Below, piece by piece: positions 59,226 to 64,000 of a DNA stretch of 64,000 bases. The notes under the pieces are model-generated. The model made no database searches. It saw nothing but the letters and a program-made list of their open reading frames with translations, and was not told where the DNA came from. The stretch lies in assembly GCF_029910095.1 (NCBI RefSeq), contig NZ_CP094526.1, positions 1,426,001-1,490,000 of the forward strand, read 5' to 3'. Source of the stretch: Bradyrhizobium sp. ISRA464 (GTDB taxonomy: Bacteria > Pseudomonadota > Alphaproteobacteria > Rhizobiales > Xanthobacteraceae). The translations under genes were made by a program, and so were the position numbers. How positions within the stretch are numbered: position 1 is the first letter of the stretch; each line of letters opens with the position of its first letter.

Positions 59226-60890
59226 ATGAAGAATCGCATTACCGGCCGCTCGGCGTTCCTGGCGCTGTTGAAGGACGAGGGTGTCACGCATCTGTTCGGC
59301 AATCCCGGCACCACCGAATTGCCGATCATGCACGCGCTGAAGGACCATCCTGATCTCACCTACGTGATGGCGATGCAGGAGAGCCTGGTTGTCGCGATGG
59401 CCGACGGATTCAGCCGCGCTTCGGGCAAGCTCGTCGCCTGCAACGTCCATGTCGCGCCGGGCCTCGGCAACGCGATGGGCTCGCTCTACAACGCAAGCTT
59501 CACCGGTACGCCGCTGATCCTCACCGCCGGTCAGCAGGAGCAGGGCCATGGGCTGACGGAGCCGGTGCTCTATGGCCCGCTGGTGCAGATGGCGACGCCG
59601 CTCGTCAAATGGGCGGTAGAGGTGACGCGCCTGGAGGACCTGCCGCGGGTCGTGCGCCGCGCCGCCAAGATCGCGACCACGCCGCCCACGGGGCCGGTGT
59701 TCATCTCGCTGCCCGGCGATATCCTCAATTCCGAGGCCGGTATCGAACTCGGCCGCTCCACCCGCGTCGATACCCGCGTCAGGTCGTCGGACGACTCGCT
59801 GAAGGCGCTGGCCGCGCGCATCCTGAAAGCCGAGCGGCCGGTGATCATTGTCGGCGACGAGATCGTCAAGAGCGATGCGCTGCGCGAGGCCGCCGATCTC
59901 GCGGAGACGCTGGGCTGCCCGGCCTGGCAATCGTCGACGCCCTATGGTGCGCATTTCCTCTCTGAAAGTCCGTGCTTCATGGGCGCGATCGCGCGCCTGC
60001 AGAAGGTCGCCCGTGACGTGCTAGCGCCCCACGATCTCCTGATCGCGCTCGGCGGCGATCCCTTGCGGATGTCTGTCTACAGTGAGGTCGATCCGCTGCC
60101 GGACGGACTGTCCATCGTGCAGGTCGGTCTCGTCGACAGCGATCTCGCCAGGAACTATGGCGCCGAGATCGCGGTCAAGGCCGACGTCAGGGAAACGCTG
60201 CGCGCGCTGGTACCGGCACTGAAGCAGGCCGGTGGCAGCGCGCTGGAGGCGCGCGCCAGGCAGGGGCTCGCGGCGCTCGCACCTAAGAATTGGGCTGCGA
60301 AGCGCAAGGCGCTGGTCGAGCAAATCTCGAAGGCCAGCCACACCTCGCCGATCGATCCGGACTGGCTCGCGCTGCAGGTCGTCGAGGCGATGCCCGACAA
60401 CGCGATTCTGGTCGACGAGGGCCTGACCTCGTCGCGCCAGATCATCGGCCTAAGGCCGCATCGCGACCGCTATGGCTATCACGCGCTTGCCTCGGGCGGC
60501 ATCGGCTGGGGCCTGCCGGCCGCGGTCGGCGTCAGCCTCGCCAATCCGCAGCGTCCGGTGGTCTGCTATTCCGGCGACGGCTCTTCGATGTATTCGATCC
60601 AGTCGCTGTGGACCGCGGCCAATCACAAGCTGCCGCTCACCTTCGTCATCGTCAACAATGGTGGCTATCGCATCATCAAGCAGCGCCTGCTCGCCTTCCA
60701 CGGCGACGATCATTATGTCGGCATGGATTTCATCGACCCGCCGGTCGATTTCACCGGCATCGCGCGCTCGCTCGGGCTCGAGGCGATCAAGATCACGGAC
60801 CCGCAGGAGCTGAAGAGCGCGATGAAGTCGGCGTTCAGCCGCCCGGAGGCGAAGCTGATCGAGGTGGTAGTGAGCAATGCGGTGAATTAA
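59226..60890 (+). CDS. Thiamine-diphosphate-dependent decarboxylase, benzoylformate decarboxylase-like
   Basis: The 554-residue enzyme has the TPP-enzyme layout: an N-terminal Pyr domain with FGNPGTTELPIMHALKD and the catalytic Glu in YVMAMQESLVVAMADG, a central domain (AERPVIIVGDEIV), and the PP domain with YSGDGSSMYSIQSLWTAANH ending in VIVNN. It is closest by eye to benzoylformate decarboxylase and related acetolactate-synthase-like enzymes, decarboxylating a 2-oxo acid. Substrate is inferred. GTGGAGGAAAC precedes the ATG. Confidence 0.85.
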   Translation: MKNRITGRSAFLALLKDEGVTHLFGNPGTTELPIMHALKDHPDLTYVMAMQESLVVAMADGFSRASGKLVACNVHVAPGLGNAMGSLYNASFTGTPLILTAGQQEQGHGLTEPVLYGPLVQMATPLVKWAVEVTRLEDLPRVVRRAAKIATTPPTGPVFISLPGDILNSEAGIELGRSTRVDTRVRSSDDSLKALAARILKAERPVIIVGDEIVKSDALREAADLAETLGCPAWQSSTPYGAHFLSESPCFMGAIARLQKVARDVLAPHDLLIALGGDPLRMSVYSEVDPLPDGLSIVQVGLVDSDLARNYGAEIAVKADVRETLRALVPALKQAGGSALEARARQGLAALAPKNWAAKRKALVEQISKASHTSPIDPDWLALQVVEAMPDNAILVDEGLTSSRQIIGLRPHRDRYGYHALASGGIGWGLPAAVGVSLANPQRPVVCYSGDGSSMYSIQSLWTAANHKLPLTFVIVNNGGYRIIKQRLLAFHGDDHYVGMDFIDPPVDFTGIARSLGLEAIKITDPQELKSAMKSAFSRPEAKLIEVVVSNAVN

Positions 60891-60904
60891 GCGCCGCCGC
60901 GCGT

Positions 60905-61040
60905 TCTCCATCACCGTCATCCTGAGGCGCTCGCGCAGCGAGCCTCGAAGGATGCACGGCCCCGCCAGTGGCCGTCGATCCTTCGAGGCTCGCCCGGCAG
61001 CGCAAGCGCGCTGCAAGGCTCGCACCTCAGGATGACGGGA
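60905..61040. repeat. CCTGAGG/CCTCAGG palindromic intergenic repeat
   Basis: GTCATCCTGAGGCGCTCGCG, CCTCGAAGGATG and its inverse CATCCTTCGAGG-type arms (GATCCTTCGAGGCTCG), closing CTCAGGATGACGG. It lies after the decarboxylase gene. Confidence 0.65.
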
Positions 61041-61059
61041 CTGCCAGATGTGGGTAAGC

Positions 61060-61143
61060 CGTCATTGCGAGGAGCGAAGCGACGAAGCAATCCATGCATA
61101 GGCGAGCGCGGACAGATGGATTGCTTCGCTGCGTTCGCAATGA
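61060..61143. repeat. Dispersed CATTGCGAG/GAAGCAATCCAT repeat, copy 3
   Basis: GTCATTGCGAGGAGCGAAGC, GAAGCAATCCATG, and ATGGATTGCTTCGCTGCG, then GCAATGAC. Third copy of the unit at 43648 and 58387, adjacent to the repeat at 60905-61040. Confidence 0.75.
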
Positions 61144-61152
61144 CTGTTGGAA

Positions 61153-62538
61153 TTACTTCGCGGCGGCACGCGGCTTGACGCGATAACGGCTCCCAGGATG
61201 CGTCCCGTCGAGCCTTGCTCGCCCAGCCCCAAACAGCTTCTCCCGCAGCGTGCCCTTGGCGTATTCGTGCTTGTAGCGGCCGCGCCTGGTCAGTTCCGGC
61301 ACCAGCATGTCGGCGATATCCTCGAAATCGCCGGGCGAGATCGCAAACGCGACATTGAGGCCGTCGACATCGGTCTCCTCGAACCACTGCTCGATCTTGT
61401 CGGCGACCTGCTCGGGCGAGCCGACCACCACGGGGCCGGCGCCGCCGATGCCGACATGCTCGGCGACCTCACGCACGGTCCAGACCCGATCAGGATCGGC
61501 GCGGGTGACGTTGTCCATCGCAGACCGTCCGGCGTCGTTCTGCACGTGCCGCACCTCCTGGTCCAGCGCATAGGTGGAGAAGTCGACGCCGGTCCAGCCC
61601 GACATCAACGCCAGCGCGCCCTCGTGACTGATGTGGCTGCGATACTCCGCGTATTTCGCCTTCGCCTCCGCTTCGGTCGGAGCGACGACGATGCACATCA
61701 TCGAGAACATCAGGATCTCGGCCGGGTTGCGTCCTTTCGCGGCGGCAAGCTCGCGGATCGCGGACACCCGCGGGCCGATCACCTTCGACGACGGGCCCGA
61801 CATGAAGACGCATTCGGCATGCTCGGCCGCGAACTGCCGCCCGCGCGGCGAAGTCCCGGCCTGGTAGAGCACCGGCGTGCGCTGCGGCGACGGCTCCGAG
61901 AGATGGATCGCGTTGAGCCGGTAGTTCTTGCCCTCGTGATGCACGGGGTGCACCTTCTTTGGATCCGTGAAGATGCCGCTGGCGACGTCGCGGATCGCGG
62001 CGTCGTCCTCCCAGCTGCCTTCCCAGAGCTTGTAGACCAGCTCCATATATTCGTCGGCGAGCTCATAGCGGTCGTCATGCGCGGTCTGCTTGTCCTTGCC
62101 GGCGCCGCGCGCCGCGCTGTCCAGATAGCCGGTCACCACGTTCCAGCCGACCCGGCCGCCGGTTAAATGATCGAGCGTCGACATCCGCCGCGCGAACGGG
62201 TAGGGCGGCTCGAAGGAGAGGTTGCTGGTGACGCCGAAGCCGAGATTCTCGGTCACCGCGGCCATCGCCGGGATCAGCATCAAGGGCTCGTTGGCCGGGG
62301 TTTGCGCCGCATTGCGCAGCGCCGCATCGGGACTATTGGCATAGACATCGTAGACGCCGAGCACGTCGGCGAGGAACAGTCCGTCGAACCGGCCGCGCTC
62401 CAGCGTCTTCGCCAGATCGATCCAGTAGGACAGCTTGTTGTAATCCTTGGTGCGGTCGCGCGGGTGAGTCCACAGCCCCGGCGACTGATGCGCCACGCAG
62501 TTCATGGCAAAGGCGTTGAGCCGGATTTGCTTTGTCAT
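61153..62538 (-). CDS. LLM-class flavin-dependent monooxygenase (NtaA/SnaA/DszA type)
   Basis: The 461-residue luciferase-like TIM-barrel protein has IRLNAFAMNCVAHQSPGLWT, FDGLFLADVLGVYDVY, TPANEPLMLIPAMAAVTENL, GGRVGWNVVTGYLDSAARG and AFAISPGDFEDIADMLVPEL. Its length and pattern fit the NtaA/SnaA/DszA group, which uses FMNH2 and O2 to oxidise aminopolycarboxylates, sulfur or similar compounds. A partner flavin reductase is not nearby. The start at 62538 (MTKQIRLNAF) is the family N-terminus. Confidence 0.92.
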   Translation of the reverse strand: MTKQIRLNAFAMNCVAHQSPGLWTHPRDRTKDYNKLSYWIDLAKTLERGRFDGLFLADVLGVYDVYANSPDAALRNAAQTPANEPLMLIPAMAAVTENLGFGVTSNLSFEPPYPFARRMSTLDHLTGGRVGWNVVTGYLDSAARGAGKDKQTAHDDRYELADEYMELVYKLWEGSWEDDAAIRDVASGIFTDPKKVHPVHHEGKNYRLNAIHLSEPSPQRTPVLYQAGTSPRGRQFAAEHAECVFMSGPSSKVIGPRVSAIRELAAAKGRNPAEILMFSMMCIVVAPTEAEAKAKYAEYRSHISHEGALALMSGWTGVDFSTYALDQEVRHVQNDAGRSAMDNVTRADPDRVWTVREVAEHVGIGGAGPVVVGSPEQVADKIEQWFEETDVDGLNVAFAISPGDFEDIADMLVPELTRRGRYKHEYAKGTLREKLFGAGRARLDGTHPGSRYRVKPRAAAK

Positions 62539-62687
62539 CGTTGTAACCTGGACGCACGTCAGTGAAGCCCGGCCGGTCGTCGGGCTTTTCGAGCGATCAG
62601 CTTGTTGCGACTTCCCCTGTTTTGGCAAGGGCCATTCGCGATCGCGGCACTTCCTCCCGCGATCCGATCCCGATAGGTTGGAGGCCA

Positions 62688-62733
62688 GAGCATGATCCGG
62701 CGCTGCGAAACGAATTTGCGATGCGATCATGCT
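62688..62733. repeat. Palindromic intergenic repeat, class A copy 3 (short)
   Basis: GAGCATGATC (62688-62697) and GATCATGCT (62725-62733) with an abbreviated interior (CGGCGCTGCGAAACGAATTT) compared with the copies at 1899 and 57021. Confidence 0.7.
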
Positions 62734-62760
62734 GAGACTTGAGCGGACGAAGGGACAATC

Positions 62761-64000
62761 ATGGCGACACGGGCCGACGCAATCGCAATCGCGCGAGAGC
62801 ATTTTCAATCGGGACAGTTCCTTAAAGAGCTGGACCGCAGGGTCGGCTACCAGACCGAGAGCCTGAATGCCGACAAGGCCGATGCCCTGCGCGCCTATCT
62901 GGTCGAGAACCTGCAACCGGCCTTCGTCGAGCTCGATTTCAAGACCCGGCTTATCGAATCACCGACCGGCCGCGGGCCCTATCTGATCGCCGACCATCAG
63001 GAAGATGCCTCGCGGCCGACCGTGTTGACCTACGGCCATGGCGACGTCGTCGACGGCATGGTCGGCGAATGGCGCGACGGGCTCAATCCCTGGCAGATCA
63101 CGGTCAAGGGCGAGCGCGCCTATGGCCGCGGCACCGCCGACAACAAGGGCCAGCATTCGATCAACATGGCCGCGCTGCGTGCCGTGCGGCAGGCGCGCGG
63201 CGGCAAGCTCGGCTTCAACGCGAAGTTCATCATCGAGACCGGCGAGGAGATCGGCTCGCCCGATCTGCGCGAGGTCTGCGAAGCGCATCGCGAAGAGCTG
63301 AAGGCCGACCTGTTCGTGGCCTCCGACGGGCCGCGGCTGTCGGCGGAACGCCCGACCATCTTCCTCGGCTGCCGTGGCGGCAACCGCATCCATCTCGATG
63401 TCAATCTGCGCGAGGGCGGCAACCATTCCGGCAATTGGGGCGGCGTGCTCGCCAACCCCGCCACGATCCTGGCGAATGCGATCGCGAGCCTGGTCGACGG
63501 CAAGGGCCGCATGAAGCTCGAGATCCTCAAACCCCCGCCGATCTCCAACCGGGTCCGCGCCGCGCTCGCCGACGTCAAGGTCGAGCCGACGGCGGACGAG
63601 CTCGCGCTGTCGCCGGACTGGGGCGAGGAGGGGCTGACGCCGGCCGAGCGGCTCTATGCCTGGAACACGCTCGAAGTGCTGGCGATGTCGTCAGGCAATA
63701 TCGAGAAGCCGGCCAATGCGATTCCCGGCAAGGCGAGCGCCGTGCTGCAACTCCGCTCCGTCGTCGGCACCAGATATCTCGAGGTGATCGACGCAGTGCG
63801 CGACTATCTGCACAAGAACGGTTTTCCGATGGTCGAGGTCTCCGGCACGCAGCGCTTTGCCGCCTCGCGCACCGACATGGACAGCCCGTGGATCGATTGG
63901 GCGGCCAATTCCATCCGCAACACCACCGGCAAGGCGCCGGCGGTGTTGCCGAATTTCGGCGGCTCGCTGCCGAACGACGTGTTCTCGGAAGGCCTCGGCC
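62761..64000 (+). CDS. M20-family metallopeptidase (cut by the right edge)
   Basis: The 413 residues present show the dinuclear zinc peptidase layout: the first ligand in LTYGHGDVVDGMVGEWRDGL (His-x-Asp), the bridging Asp in RAYGRGTADNKGQHSINMAA, Glu-Glu in FIIETGEEIGSPDL, Asp in FVASDGPRLS, and the dimerisation domain with the His in REGGNHSGNWGG. M20 enzymes remove amino acids or acyl groups from peptides or amides in the cytoplasm. GAAGGGACAATC precedes the ATG. The C-terminal ligand His is beyond the window. It is divergent from the monooxygenase gene, sharing a 222-bp spacer with the class A repeat. Confidence 0.88.
   Translation, partial: MATRADAIAIAREHFQSGQFLKELDRRVGYQTESLNADKADALRAYLVENLQPAFVELDFKTRLIESPTGRGPYLIADHQEDASRPTVLTYGHGDVVDGMVGEWRDGLNPWQITVKGERAYGRGTADNKGQHSINMAALRAVRQARGGKLGFNAKFIIETGEEIGSPDLREVCEAHREELKADLFVASDGPRLSAERPTIFLGCRGGNRIHLDVNLREGGNHSGNWGGVLANPATILANAIASLVDGKGRMKLEILKPPPISNRVRAALADVKVEPTADELALSPDWGEEGLTPAERLYAWNTLEVLAMSSGNIEKPANAIPGKASAVLQLRSVVGTRYLEVIDAVRDYLHKNGFPMVEVSGTQRFAASRTDMDSPWIDWAANSIRNTTGKAPAVLPNFGGSLPNDVFSEGLG

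Overview
The window looks like chromosomal DNA of a Bradyrhizobium-type alphaproteobacterium (family Nitrobacteraceae). The evidence is the high GC content and codon use, the many rhizobial families (CpdR, split LigD, HpnN-like RND, DUF763/DUF72, liv-type ABC transport, YiaA/B), two perfect EcfG-type (GGAAC-N16-CGTT) promoters, an alpha-r8/suhB-like sRNA, and several families of short palindromic intergenic repeats. The genus is inferred; no database search was possible.

Layout. 1-3.3 kb: 5' end of a fliK-like gene (leaving on the left), mnmA, a phospholipid-methyltransferase-like gene, a small secreted protein and tRNA-Met(CAU). 3.3-8.2 kb: a decayed islet after the tRNA, with fragments of a transposase-like ORF, an S41 peptidase and a frameshifted CheR, around an intact two-gene MmgE/PrpD-ComA unit. 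8.2-21.2 kb: a stress and DNA-repair block: HIT protein, uracil-DNA glycosylase, LigD split into three overlapping genes (PE, ligase, polymerase), a succinate-semialdehyde-type dehydrogenase, MscS, PfpI/DJ-1, cupin, several tiny proteins, a frameshifted CBS gene, MgtC, DUF72 and DUF763. EcfG-like promoters precede mscS, the CBS gene and, less perfectly, ligD. 21.7-26.7 kb: an IS1182-type element flanked by CTAG lies exactly between a truncated HpnN-like RND gene and a TauE/SafE exporter, which is divergent from a LysR gene.

26.8-33.6 kb: hisN, an sRNA with its own promoter and terminator, an N-formylglutamate amidohydrolase, cpdR, tRNA-Val(GAC), a repeat-rich spacer and two secreted low-complexity proteins. 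33.7-38.7 kb: a complete five-gene branched-chain-amino-acid-type ABC transporter whose LivF has Arg instead of Lys in Walker A. 39.2-47.3 kb: ketopantoate-reductase-like protein, Rnk, a two-part short ChrA with a divergent LysR gene, and two amidohydrolases followed by a Rieske protein. 47.3-53.6 kb: secreted proteins, a cupin, and a TetR gene divergent from a PspA-YiaA/B-GNAT-like-membrane protein cluster, with three palindromic operators between them. 53.7-64 kb: catabolic enzymes (SDR, aldehyde dehydrogenase, Old Yellow Enzyme, GFA protein, benzoylformate-decarboxylase-like enzyme, LLM flavin monooxygenase, M20 peptidase cut by the right edge) and a ModE-like regulator.

Nothing here is clearly a wholly new defence or biosynthetic system. 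The most rewarding items are the sRNA locus, the TetR/PspA operator array, the split LigD with EcfG promoters, the MmgE/PrpD-ComA pair, the IS1182 junction and the Walker-A substitution.
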